From: Oscarella lobularis
Lineage: Eukaryota; Porifera; Homoscleromorpha; Homosclerophorida; Oscarellidae
Assembly: GCF_947507565.1 (NCBI RefSeq)
Contig: NC_089179.1
Location: 930,001 to 994,000, forward strand
DNA: 64,000 bases
Direction of reading: 5' to 3'
The position numbers were made by a program, and so were the translations under genes. Shown piece by piece: positions 9,367-22,143 of the stretch (positions are counted from its first letter, which is position 1; the number at the start of each line of letters is the position of its first letter). The notes beneath the pieces are model-generated. The model saw nothing but the letters and a program-made list of their open reading frames with translations. It was not told the DNA's origin and ran no database searches.

Positions 9367-12300
9367 ATGCCCGCTCGTCCCGCAGACCCAGGAGACGTCG
9401 CAAACGCGCGAAAAGACAACGAATCGCAAAAACAGTCGATCGGCAACGGAATCGCCGCCGATTCAATGACGACGACGTCGATCGGCGGCGTAGTCAACTT
9501 GTCGTGCCACGGCGCCAACGTCGGACTGACGCTCGATCGTCGAACGTTCAAAATCACGTCGATCGAGCCGTCGAGCGCGGCGGGAAAGAGCGATCTCGTT
9601 CACGTCGGCGACGTCGTCTTACGCGTCAACGGTCACTGCACGGCGGCGCTCGAATACGAACGCGTCGTCGATCTGCTCGCGAACGTCGCCGCCGGCAGAA
9701 TCGATCTCAAAATTATGCGAAACGTGCCGAAGGCGGAGCCAGCGACGTCGCTCGAGTATAATATCCCGCCACTTTGGGTCGAGAGCGATCATCGGTGCGG
9801 TGGCCCTCTAGCGGAGAAGGTCGACCGATTTTTTTTCTGTTTTCTTAGTCACAATCACGGCGAGATGAACGGTCAGGCACCGTCGGCGTCCGGAGGAGGC
9901 GGAGGCGGCGGGAGAATGCCTCGACGAGCGATGAGCTTGGCTAACGACGGGCGACCGGGAAGTCCGTTGGCGCGGCGGAGCTATGTTCAGTTGAAAAATT
10001 GGTCTACTGAGAAACGGATGACCGATACGCTTCACAGTCGAGTCAAATCGGTGAGTAGGTGGAGTTCTCGTTCTCGATGGCTTTTCTCTCTTCGAGGAAA
10101 GGAGGGCGAGGCAGGTGTCGCGAGAAGGCAGGCGCGCTTACATCGGTTCTAGTAGAGAGTCCGGTTGACTCTATAAATGGTCTTTATTTTTCTAAGGTCT
10201 AGCTCATGCATACGTATGTCGAACAAAGCCTGGTGGGGCTTTTCTAGGCACCGGTGGAGCATTCGTGCCCGGTTTTTGACCCGTTCTTTTTGTAACTGGC
10301 TGATCCTCCGTTTTTCCTCCTCCGTGCCCTCTCCGTGCCTCTTTCGCGTATCGTGTTTCATCTGCCTTTTTCACCTCTCCAAACGAGATCGCTCGAGACT
10401 TTTTCGCACACGCCTCGCAATGTTGTGTCTCGTTCGCGGTTTCTGCAATAAATGCGCTCGTTCGATTGACTCCCTGACATCGGTGGCGCGCTCTTGTTTG
10501 GGGCGTTCTTCAGTCAATAAAGCCGGAATTCAAGCGAACCAGTTGCGTTGGGTTCTAGACTTTCACAACGTCGCTACACGATACACTAGGGGCGTAGACT
10601 TTCCTCAGGGAGCGCGTACGCATGTTTTCTTTTCAAGAATGCACACGTTTTGCAAGAATAGTTCACCAACAAGTCGTATAGCTCCGCGACTCGCGCACCT
10701 GCTCGCTTTCTTCCATGCGGTGGTGGCGTTTTTTATCTCAAGTCAAAATGCCGCCCACCGCGGAAATGGAGGGGGGAGGGCCGGCCCGTCGCGCGATCTC
10801 ATCCCTCTTCCCTCCTGCAGGTTCACGATACGTGGTGCAATCCGAATCATTGCCAAGGATCGATCATGTATCCGCTCGGCGCCGAAGTGAAACGCTTGCC
10901 GGGCGAATCTCGTTCGAAGGATGACGTCATCGATCAGGCGGAGGCATTCCTGAGCGAATATTTTCAATCGCTAAAAAAGTAGATTATTTTTCGTTCTCAC
11001 TTCCTTGCTATTTTTCGTAAATCGATATTCAGACGAAGCGACAGTCAGAGCACGAAGAAGAAATTGGAGGAAATGGAAGCGAAGCGAATGCGCGAAGTCG
11101 TCGCCGAAGTCGAATTGAAAGGCACGTACGAATTAGACGAAAAAGAATTGGTGTTCGGCGCCAAACTTGCGTGGAGAAACTCGCCGCGATGCATCGGACG
11201 CATTCAGTGGAACAAGCTTCAGGTACCGGCCGCGCGAACGTGACTGGGAGGCGGGGCGGGGCGGGGCGACGACGACGTCGATGTTTTTTAGGTATTCGAC
11301 TGTCGACACATTTCGAGTGGCGAGGAAATGGAACAGGCGATACGTCATCACATCAAATTTGCAACGAATGGAGGAAACATCAGGTAGGAGGAGTATGCAA
11401 ATTGGCGTGTCTTCTCGCCCAATCCCCGTGGCGGCGGCGATGTTTTCTTCCCAAGGTCGGCTATCACCGTGTTTCCTCAGCGAACGAGCAAACGAGACGA
11501 CTTCCGTATATGGAGTCCCCAATACTTCCGCTACGCCGGCTACAAAATGGAGGACGGCACGATATTGGGCGACCCGGCAACGGTCGACTTCACCGAAGTG
11601 AGTGCGCAACGAACGTGTTCACTGAGCAAAAATGCGACGTGTTTTATATAGATAGTCATCGGTTTGGGATGGAAGCCGCCGGAGGAGAAGACCATGTTCG
11701 ATTTGATGCCCATTGTCATTCAAGCGCCGAGAGAAAAACCTCGTCTCGTCGACGTATCCGATCTCATTCTCGAAGTCGAGGTCTGGCATCCGCAGTAAGT
11801 CCATTCGATAAGGGGAGGGGAAAAGAAAAAAAAGTTGTGAATTCTAGGTATCCGTTTATGAAAGATTTGGGCCTAAAATGGTACGGATTGCCCGCTGTTT
11901 CGAACATGATGTTCGACGTCGGCGGCCTCGAGTTTCCCGCCTCTCCATTCAACGGATGGTGAGTCCCACTCGCCGCAGAGAGTTTCATTGAGATTCACGT
12001 TCCTTCTCAAAGGTACATGGCCCCCGAGGTGGCGGCGCGCAACTTCGGCGACACGTATCGTTTCAACATGCTCGAACCGGTTGCCAAGGGCATGGGACTC
12101 GATACGAGTTCGCTGTCGACTTTGTGGAAAGACAAGGCGCTCGTCGAGCTCAACGTTGCCGTGCTGCACAGCTTTCAGGTGAGAGATCGGTCCGGACGGG
12201 AGGAAACCGTATACATCATTGAAATATTTCCTAGGAAGCTAAAGTGACGATTAATGATCACCATTCGGCGGCCGCTTCCTTTATGCAACATTTGGAGAAA

Positions 12301-15300
12301 GAGGTGTGGATCAATATTATCTATTGATTTGATGATATATGACTCTTCATCTTAGGTATCTCTTCGCGGAGGTTGTCCTGCTGATTGGGTGTGGATTGTT
12401 CCTCCTTTGTCAGGGAGTGCGACTCCGGTATTTCATCAGGTCAGCAACCCGGAAGAGATGTCTAATTAATTATTTATTTTTTATTGTATACAAGGAAATG
12501 CTCAATTACAAGATGAAACCGTCTTTCGAATACCAGGTTTGCTAGATAACGAATCGGCGTCCTCCTTATTACGCGCGACGCGCCTCTATAGGAGGCCGCT
12601 TGGCTCACTCAACGCTCGATCGACAAACAGGCGAAGAAGCAGAAGAAGAGGGGCATCAAGACGCTCGTCAGCGCGGCGCGAGTCGTCATGATGTCGATGC
12701 AGCTCTTTCAGCACCAGCTCATGAAACGAGTGCGCGTGACGATACTCTACGCGACGGAAACGGGCAAATCCGAGCGCTACGCAAAGGACGTCGCCAGTCT
12801 GTTCAGTCACGCCTTCGCCGTAAAGGTAGAATAAAAAATCGTCGAGAAACGTTCTATTTTGATGCGTTTTTTCTTTTTTCTTTTTTTTTTCGAGGTCGTC
12901 TGCATGGAAGACTACACGTTCTCTGATATCGAATACGAGCAACTACTGCTGACCGTTACGAGCACGTTTGGCAACGGCGATCCGCCCGACAACGGCGAGG
13001 TGTTCGGTCGCGAGCTCTACGAAATGCGTCATCCGCCGCCGCTCGAGGAGGAGAACAAGAACAAGCGAAAAATCAGCAGCATACACTTGGCCATGTCGAG
13101 CAAACACTATCAAGGAAATCGGGACGATTCGCAGCCGTTGGCCAACGTTCGGTGAGTTATAATAATAATAAGACCGCGCCGTTGATAAATACTCGGCGAC
13201 CTTTCGGCTAGATTTTCTGTCTTTGGGCTGGGCTCGCGCGCCTATCCCAACTTCTGCGCCTTTGCGCGATCCGTCGATCGCTTGCTCGGCGAACTCGGCG
13301 CCGAGCGCGTCTACGAGAAAGGCGAAGGCGACGAGCTGTGCGGGCAGGAGGAGTCGTTTCGCAAATGGGTCACCGGATGCTACGAGGCCGCCTGCAAGAC
13401 GTTCTTCTTGGACACGAATCTGAAGGACTATTCGGACGCTTTGTCGACGTCGTCGAAGGAATGGCAACCGGATAAGTTTCGCGTGTCCGTTCAGACGGGC
13501 AAAGTTCCTGTTACCGATCTGTGCAAGAGTACGCCGGCGCGTGCGAGAGAGATTTAGATTGATTTACTTTTTCTGCGTAGATCTTTCGGATCTTCACAAG
13601 AAGAACGTCTATCCGTGTCGCATGCTGTCGCGCACCAATCTCCAGAATGAGGAATCGCCGTACGTCGCCGGCTGGATAGATAGGCGGCGGTCTCTTTGTG
13701 ACGTTCGTCGTTTTTTTCTTTGTTTCAGACGTTCGACTATCTTGGTCAAAGTCGACATTCAGAACGAGCCCATGCTCGTGCACGAACCCGGCGATCATTT
13801 GGCTATCTTTCCGCAAAACCAACCATCGCTCGTGAATCAGCTCATCAAGCATTTGATTGACGCAACGCCGCCAGACGAACCTGTGCTCGTGGAGTACAAC
13901 AAAGGAAAGAAAGGTGAAAGCAGAGGGGGGGGGGGGGGGGGGGGGGGGGGATGAAACAATTTTTAATTCTAAATTCGTTTTAACGGCAGGCGACGACTGG
14001 AAACCTTTTGAGAGGCTTCCACCTGGCTGCACTCTCCGCCAGGCACTCCAGCAGTATTTGGATATTACTACGCCTCCAGCTCCTCAGTTCCTTGCCATTC
14101 TTGCTACACTGGTACGCCGGCGAGGGAGAGGGGGGAAAGGAGCTCTAAAAGCACCCCTGTTCTTCTTTTAGACGGCCGATCCAAAAGAGAAAGAGAAACT
14201 GTTAGAGCTTTCTAAAGTCGGTGTCTGGAGAGCCACGCTTTTGCAGCGATAGTTAAATGTTTTTCTTTAGGGAACAACCGCTTATGAGGACTGGAAATTT
14301 GACAAGTGTCCGAACATGGTTGAAGTTCTCGAGGAGTTTTCCTCTCTCGAAGTGCCCACTTCTCTCTTTTTGGCCAAGTTGCCCTTGCTTCAGTCGGTAA
14401 GTTCGATCGATCGATCGAGAGTCTCGTCGCAACGACGATTATGTTTGCGTAGAGATACTATTCTATTTCGTCTTCGAGAGAATACGTTGGCGGAGAAATT
14501 CACTGCACTGTTGCCGTCGTCTCGTTTCGAACTCAGGGAGGAAGTGGTTCGCTCCACCACGGCGTCTGCTCCTCGTGGCTGAATCGAATTACGAAAAATA
14601 CAATAGTGCCCTGCTTCGTGCGAAAGTATAGCAAAAGTGGAAATCGTTGGCGACACACGTAAAAGTAAAAGTCTCATCGTCATTTTTTTTTCAGAGCGAG
14701 CTCGTTCTATTTGCCGGAATCAAAGAAATCGCCCGTACTCATGGTTGGTCCCGGCACCGGCATCGCTCCTTTCCGTAGTTTCTGGCAGCAACGCAAAATC
14801 GAAATGGAGCTCAAATTTACCGTTCAATCGAGTGGCAAACTTGATGCCATAGCGGAGGATCAAGAGGGTCCCATGTGGGGCGACATGGCCCTGTTTTTCG
14901 GCTGTCGTCATCCCAAATTGGATCACATCTACAAGAAGGACATGGAAGAGCTCGTCAACGAAGGCGTTCTGGCCAAAGTGGGCTGCGCCTACTCGAGAGA
15001 CCCCAATCAGCCGAAAGTAAGACGAGCTATCTTATTGCGAAGTTAATCTCCATACATTGGCTACGTCTTTTAGCAATACGTGCAGGATCAGTTGAAGCAG
15101 GAGGGCGAGTATATCATGCGGAAACTGCGAAAGGAGAACGGGCACTTTTACGTGTGCGGCGACGTTTCCATGGCTGCCGACGTGGGCAAGACGCTCGAGG
15201 TGCATTAGAGTTCGCAATTGTTTGATCAATTTCCAACGACGTTACGTTGCTCTTTTCCCTAGGTCATATTCGAGCAGCACGGCGGAATGTCGTCGACTGA

Positions 15301-16107
15301 AGCGAGAGCGACCGTCGAAAAGATGAGAGTAAGATTCGCGTGTGTCCGCTTTTGTTGCTTCAATTTGATTTGATCCTGGTTGCTATTGTCTACCTTTCGC
15401 TTCTTTTGTTTGTCGCGAACCCCGCTCTCCTTTGTTTGCTTTGTCCGTATAAAGCGTGCGAACCTTTCTAAATGCATACCTGTTCGTTTGCGCTAAGGCT
15501 ATGGGACACTACCACGAAGACATCTTCGGCGTGACGCTGAGAACAGCAGAAGTGACCGATCGTGTCCGAAACGCGGCAAAGAAGTACGTAAACAGCGGTC
15601 TTTGTATAGTAGCGGTTTGTCACGAAACGAACGTAGGGCATGGAAAATTATCGCAGATGCTTCAGGGCAAGAAGAAGTGGTACGACTATTCGACTTCTAT
15701 CTTTTGTCATCTACCAAAAATTGTCTAGTCTATGCCGGAGATGAAGCCCATGATGAAGACGTCGAAAAAGAAGCTAATGGGGGTAGGTTAAGAACTCGGA
15801 AATGTTCTAGTCTCTTCATTCGGAGTGCCTCAATGTCTCGCAGCTTGAGCGCGGACACAGCGGCACGCGTCCGAAACTCCCGGTCCGCTCGACTTCAAAA
15901 GACGTTCCGGACGAGACAAAAAATAGCGAATCGGAGCCGCCGTCGTCAGAGTACGGACGCGGTAGCGTCGAAGGCGACTCCTTCATTGTTATTTTCGTTT
16001 GTAGGTCAAATGGCAGTGACGGTAAACGAAGCAAGCCTCGTCCGCCGCTGCAGAGAAGAGAGAAGACGCTCAAAGAAGAGCCCGAAGACCTGTCTTCTCA
16101 GAGCTGA
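9367..16107 (+). CDS. NOS: Nitric oxide synthase with N-terminal PDZ domain (neuronal-type layout)
   Basis: About 27 exons. Exon 1 (9367-10050) encodes a PDZ-like domain (roughly residues 42-120: [21 protein letters not shown]), a Gly/Ser linker and [20 protein letters not shown]. After a 770-bp intron come the zinc-tetrathiolate C-x4-C (CNPNHC), the heme-thiolate [13 protein letters not shown], substrate Glu in YMAPEV, pterin-site VWIVPP, a basic calmodulin-binding segment ([15 protein letters not shown]), FMN domain ([20 protein letters not shown]), FAD ([17 protein letters not shown]), [16 protein letters not shown] and NADPH sites (ALFFGCR). It makes NO from arginine. The autoinhibitory insert in the FMN domain is present but shorter than in neuronal NOS. 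The core ends [22 protein letters not shown]; the tail exons to TGA 16105-16107 (basic, Ser/Pro-rich) are inferred from splice signals and less certain. Divergent from TMEM120, convergent with COQ5. Confidence 0.93.
13925..13950 (+). repeat. 26-nt poly-G tract in a NOS intron
   Basis: An uninterrupted run of 26 guanines lies in the intron following the exon that ends YNKGKK, on the coding strand. It begins only ~15 bp after the donor site. Such a tract can form G-quadruplexes in the pre-mRNA and is also error-prone in sequencing, so its exact length should be treated with caution. Confidence 0.9.
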
Positions 16108-16220
16108 AAAAGGATTTCGAGTTCTCTTTCCATGTGCTGCCTAGCTATTTCTCTATGTTTCTTGTTTTTGTCTCAAGGCTACGAATTTCAGCTGTGCGTG
16201 TGCTCTGTGCAAACTCTGTG

Positions 16221-17350
<1,130 letters not shown>

Positions 17351-17445
17351 GGCGCACGAAAACGGCGCAAATAGCTCCCCGTACGGGACTAGACGATGAA
17401 CCAGGATACGGATAAGACACTTGCTGCCTCCGAAACAGGCAGTTC
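17351..17445. promoter_or_regulatory. 95-bp divergent region COQ5/PPTC7
   Basis: The start codons of COQ5 (17350, minus) and PPTC7 (17446, plus) face apart across 95 bp. This short segment must hold both promoters or one bidirectional promoter. The two products act in the same mitochondrial pathway, so co-expression would make sense; that link is inference. No TATA box is visible. Confidence 0.5.
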
Positions 17446-18576
17446 ATGCGACTTTTCCGTACCTTTTTGCTTTGCGTGAGGCCACACTCGCGTCGCCTTT
17501 CAACGAAAATCGTCGTATCTGCGCACGGCGCCGCCTTCAATCCTAGCCAGACTGGCGACGCGACGACGCTGTACGGTCACGACGCTTACTTTGTGACGCG
17601 AACAGCCGCCTGCACGGCCGCGGGTAAGCAGAAAAAATGCAGCGCCCTCGAAATAATCGTAGGATCACGCCCACAGGCGTCGCTGATGGGATCGGCAGTT
17701 GGGCAAAAGACGGAATCAATCCTTCGGAATTTCCTTCCCTACTCATGACTCGCTGCAGAGAAGCGATTGTGTCGGGTCTCGTAGCACCCAACGACGTGTT
17801 AGAACAGGCCTTTGAATCCATGAAGAACGATTCCCGTCCAGTAGCCGGTAAGTCTCTTCAAGAGCTGTTTGTATAGCAAGCCACGTATATGACTGGTTCT
17901 GTTGTTAGGAAGCAGTACGGCCTGTTTGGCCGTCGTTTCGGGCACCACGTTGCACGCGACGAATCTGGGCGACTCCGGTTTTGTTGTCGTGAGAAGAGGC
18001 AGCATCGTGTCCTCGTCCGCGGCCCAGATGCACGCACTCAACTACCCCTACCAGTTGACAATACTACCGGAGAAAATTCGCAGTAAGGGCATATCACTTC
18101 TGAGGTAAGAGCAGAGAGAGGAGGAGTATATATATAGAGACGCACTACTCTCGAGGCCCCGTTCACTCTTTCGCTAAGCCTACATGTAGCTTTCTACTAT
18201 AGTCCCGCTGCTGCGGATTCAAGTTCGTTTCAACTTGAATCCGGTGATATCGTCGTTGTCGCAACCGACGGTCTGTATAATAATTTGCATCGTGAGCAAA
18301 TTGAGAATTACGCGTCTCTCGTAGAGGTATGCTCTTTTAGAAGAATAATATATAGACTACGAGAACGATCGTATTCTCCTAATCAAGGTTGTCGACGACG
18401 ATTCCCTAAAACGGTTAGCAAAAATTTTAGTTACTGAAGCAAGGACACTTTCGTTTGACTCGAAATACTTTTCTCCCTTTGCGGAGGAGTCGACGAGAGT
18501 TTATTCGCAAAGATGTCTCGGTGGGAAACCAGACGATGTCACGGTTATAGTGCTGGGCATTGCAATTGACACGTAG
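17446..18576 (+). CDS. PPTC7: PPTC7/Ptc7-type mitochondrial PP2C phosphatase
   Basis: Six exons. The first begins MRLFRTFLLCVRPHSRRLSTK, an arginine-rich mitochondrial presequence, and reaches YGHDAYFV (metal-binding motif GDDA in relatives, here GHDA). Following exons carry GVADGIGSWAKDGINPS (metal-binding DG), GSSTACLAVV, HATNLGDSGFVVVR, LESGDIVVVATDGLYNNL and the C-terminal GGKPDDVTVIV, stop 18574-18576. These are the aspartates and glycines of the PP2C core in the PPTC7 subgroup. Yeast Ptc7 and vertebrate PPTC7 act in the matrix and promote coenzyme Q synthesis by dephosphorylating COQ7-type proteins and control mitophagy receptors. The replacement of the first Asp of the DD pair by His is unusual and worth checking. 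Head-to-head with COQ5. Confidence 0.92.
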
Positions 18577-18930
18577 TGTTCTTAGACATGCTGGTGCGTC
18601 GCGAGTGTATTGCTGCGTATAGTGGGACTAGACTAATACAAGACATACGCTAGACAGCACGGAAAACCGGTGAACGCGCAGCAATGGGTTTTCAATTTTG
18701 TTCAGTCATCTCCCGATCCTGTTCCCTCTACGGTCCAGCCTGGTCAATTTTTTTTTTATTATTAGAAGGCGGGTTGAAAAACAGGCTTCGTACCTTCTCC
18801 TTTTTCTCCTTTTTCTCCCTTTTCTCCCTTTTCTCCTTTCATGTTGCCCTTCTTTTTGCAATCGTGTTCTTCCTCATCGAAAGCGTTACCTTTGTCTGTA
18901 AAGAACTCCGTTTTACAACTGAGGGGATAA
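18577..18930. other. Tail-to-tail spacer with pyrimidine tract
   Basis: 354 bp between the stops of PPTC7 and the TIL-domain gene. It contains a C/T-rich run at about 18795-18840 made of repeated TTTTCTCC-like units. No coding signal was recognised. Confidence 0.5.
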
Positions 18931-20290
18931 TTAGAGGAAAGCTATGGTACCACCTTTCTCGGGTTTTTCAAACCAATCATCGAGTGGTTTGAACAGATCA
19001 TCTTTGAGATCTGACAGATTTTGACGTGGTGGACAGTTTTTGCGTTGAACGCAACGATCAGTGCCGTTGATACTGTAAAGACCTGGCGGACACTGACATC
19101 CCTTGACGCAGACGAGCGGACACGGCCCCGGCGCCGTTCCACACGTCAGCGGACACATAGTTCCACACGACGTATAAATTTTGTCTCCGGTGCACGTTTG
19201 ACCTGCAAATCAAAAATAGTACCGTAAACGCTAAAGATTCGAAAGAGACCGGTTGGGGGGCATTCTTCCGGTCGGACGCATTGCTTAGTGGCGTTGTTTT
19301 CGACGAGTCCTTGTGGACACTGACATCCCGCATGGCATATCTTTGGGCACGGTACGAAAGGCAGCTTTGCATTCTTGCACGTGCGGCGACACGGGCTTCC
19401 GCATTCGAGGAATACTTTACCGCCCGTGCAAACAGGTTTTGGTTCTAAAACGCTCTTATAGAAACCGCTCGCACGCACTGGGACGCATACTTGGTGTAGG
19501 TTTCGGACACTCTTCGAGTCTTATGCATCTTGTGACGCCGTTCCTGTCGGTGTGCTCTGTTTGCCCTCGAGGACACTGACAGCCTCTGACACAATGAAAA
19601 ATGCATTTTCGACCGGTGAGACGATCGCACGTAGGCGGGCACGGACTTCCGCATCCTCGAAAGATTTTACCTCCGGTGCATTTGGCCCAAACTAGAAAAT
19701 TTGTTTCCGAGCGCAAATCTCAGATGTACAGTAGGAGAAACGTTCGTACTTTGAATACGGCATTGACTCAGTGGCATGCACTGTCCTGTCATCTTGTTCT
19801 CGACCGTGCCTTTGGGGCACTGACATCCAGGCAAGCAGGGCTGGGTGCGGGCACACACGCGGTTGGGGTAGACGCACGTATTAGGACAGGCACTGCGGCA
19901 AAGTTGAAATACTTTTCCGCCTGTGCATCGTGCCGCGAATGGGTTGAAAGGGATTCCTACACACGAGCGCGCAAAATTTTAATGAATTGGTCTGGCGCTT
20001 CGTCGGCCGTTAGACAGGTGTGAGACGATAGCAGTGGAATGCTTCTCACCGCAGCAGTGGAACGCGCGAAAACGCTGCTTCGCGAAGTAGTCGGAGAGTC
20101 AGATTTACATGCAAAACGTTAAAAGTAGAATAGGGCAAAGGACTGATTGGTCCCAATTTTGTTGTTTGAAGGCTCGTTTGCCTCTGCGCAAAGAGCGACG
20201 GCTTTAGAAGCCGTATCACTTGCACTTACCGTAGGCTTGCGGCGAAAAGTAGCAGAGAGCGAGGAGAAGCGTCACGCAGGTTGCAAGCAT
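18931..20290 (-). CDS. Secreted protein with four TIL (trypsin-inhibitor-like) domains
   Basis: The first exon (start 20290) is a signal peptide (MLATCVTLLLALCYFSPQAY). Four exons follow, each one TIL module opening with C-T-G-(G/D)-K-(V/I)-(F/Y) and closing with C-QCP-G...C...C: about 19750-19957 (CRSACPNTC, GCQCPKG), 19490-19695 (CGSPCPPTC, GCQCPRG), 19250-19445 (CGSPCRRTC, GCQCPQG) and 18975-19205 (CGTMCPLTC, GCQCPPG). Each module has the ten cysteines expected for five disulfides. TIL domains occur as extracellular serine-protease inhibitors and in mucin/VWF-type proteins; the reactive-site loop cannot be assigned by eye. A 28-residue acidic/basic tail follows the last module, ending at stop 18931-18933. 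One exon per domain points to growth by exon duplication. Function beyond secretion is not known. Confidence 0.87.
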
Positions 20291-20534
20291 TGTCAGGTTC
20301 TTGCAGAAAGTGAGCGCCTGCTAGCAGAGCTGCTAGTTTAGTATAGGGGACTTGGCAAATTTTTTTGATAAGGTGCACAGCCTCTCTGCACCGCATACTG
20401 CGCTAGGATTGATGTAGTTCATCCAAGCGTGACCCCCAAACCCGAATTTCTTTATTTTCACCCCAAACCGCTTGATCAATAGAACGTGAATGCGCATGCA
20501 GGAGACAAAACGTTGCACAGTTGTACAAAAAGCA

Positions 20535-21986
20535 CTACTTCAGTCCAACTGAAAGGCCGACAATCAAAGCAATGAGACCCAAGAGAACCAGACAGAGAAT
20601 GGCACATAAGACCTTTTTCTAATGAAAACGCGAATGAATCCCAACGATACACTGAACTCAAAGGGACTCACTCGTCTCGCCTTCTTCTGATAGACGGCCG
20701 CCTTCCTCGTTGCCTGTTTAGCTTCGGTAACGTGACCAGCTGCACTGTCCACATTAGCTTCAATGTTATCAATCAGTTCTCCCTAAAAATTGAAATTGAA
20801 AGCGCGTAATTAGAGAAACTAGATTAGCTTTACTTGCTCTTGAACCATAGTCGCCATGTCCATGAACAAATCGTAGAGTTCCTGTTGGTCAAAGACAAAG
20901 TAACAGATCGTATTACTAAGGGAAATGCGAATTCATGTACTTTCATGCTTTTCTCTAGCCGTATGATGTCACTGTGTCGCGTCTCGATTTCTCCTAACGC
21001 TCGTCTCATCTGCTCATTGTCAACCAAAATCTAAAAAGAAGTATTTTTCATTAGTAAGTGTCAAAGATTTCCTCTATTCATATGTGTAGGAGACACACTC
21101 ACCCCTTGACTGAATACATTGAAATTTCCTTCATCCAACATGTCTTCCACTTCTTCGGGCGACTTCTGTTTGTCGGCTACGAAAAAACGGGTATGCCATA
21201 CATTATCTATACGGCTTCCATTAACTGACTTATGGTCAATTGACGTCGTATCCTGTTCTTGCACTTTTCCCTATAGTCCATCTGCACGGCGTTGTAGTCT
21301 TCCAAAACGGACGTAAACTTGCGAACGAGTGTAGCATGCTAATAGACGCCTTCGCGACACGTTTGCACCCGACACCGCTAATGTGTTTACCTGAGCCTTA
21401 TATATCCTTAGGTCAGCTGAATGCCTGCTATCGCCCTTCTGCTCCTCCTCAATTTTCTTCTCCATCGCTACAAAGAAAAAATAAAAAAAAAGATGCCTGA
21501 AACGAGATTTCATCTCGTCACCTTTCAGTCGAAGACGCACGGTATTAGATTGGCTCTTCACATCGTCCATCATCGACTCAAGTCTTTCTCTCTGAGCTGT
21601 CGAGACAGCGTCCTGAATTTTTTATATTTCTAGGTCCTGTGTAATTCGTGTACCATCTCCGCCACCGGCTCCCGACGCGTGAAGCGGATTATTCACAATG
21701 TCGTCCTCGAGACGTCGAATCTCGTAGACGGTCGTCTGGATTCTGCCTATAGCGTCGCGAAGGTCGTCAACCTGCAAAGAAGACGCTACGGACTCGGCGA
21801 ATTGTTTTATCTTTATATCTCACTTGGCCGAAGAGGTCCGACAAATAGGCCTCTTGTTGATCGTCGCCGCCCATGTCGACGACGATATCGTCCGGACGAA
21901 CGTCACCCTATTAGGTATCGCTAGCGATTTTTTGGGGTTCGCCATTGCCTTACCTCGTGCTGCAAAGCGAGGAGAAGGTCTTTCAT
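20535..21986 (-). CDS. Plasma-membrane-type syntaxin (Qa-SNARE)
   Basis: About ten exons. The start [11 protein letters not shown] matches the syntaxin 1-4 beginning. Habc helices follow ([28 protein letters not shown]-like [49 protein letters not shown]), then the linker (VEDMLDEGN), the SNARE motif ([44 protein letters not shown]) and a C-terminal anchor ([25 protein letters not shown]). The zero-layer glutamine before GE is present, which defines a Qa-SNARE. It drives fusion at the cell surface with SNAP-25- and VAMP-type partners. The exon order and the HSTLSRKF-like HATLVRKF place it in the syntaxin 1/2/3/4 group; the exact paralogue is not decided. Stop 20535-20537. Shares a 157-bp upstream region with the next gene. 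Confidence 0.93.
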
Positions 21987-22143
21987 TTTTCTCTTTCGGC
22001 AGTGAAAGCTCCTCTGCAGCCGGGCAACTTCGTCGCGTGATCCACAACCGCCTTCGATATCGTCGTCGCGTCGCGTCTCCCTGCTTCATTGTTTGATCTA
22101 TCCGGGGAAGCGTCATCACACGTCACTGCTCAGCGCGTGATCG
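21987..22143. promoter_or_regulatory. Divergent region syntaxin/DOPA-dioxygenase-like
   Basis: 157 bp between divergent start codons at 21986 and 22144. No TATA box. Bidirectional promoter role is inferred from position. Confidence 0.35.

Noticed and set aside
12586-14032. Long minus-strand frames under NOS
   Set aside because: They are antisense to exons with unambiguous NOS domains and match nothing.
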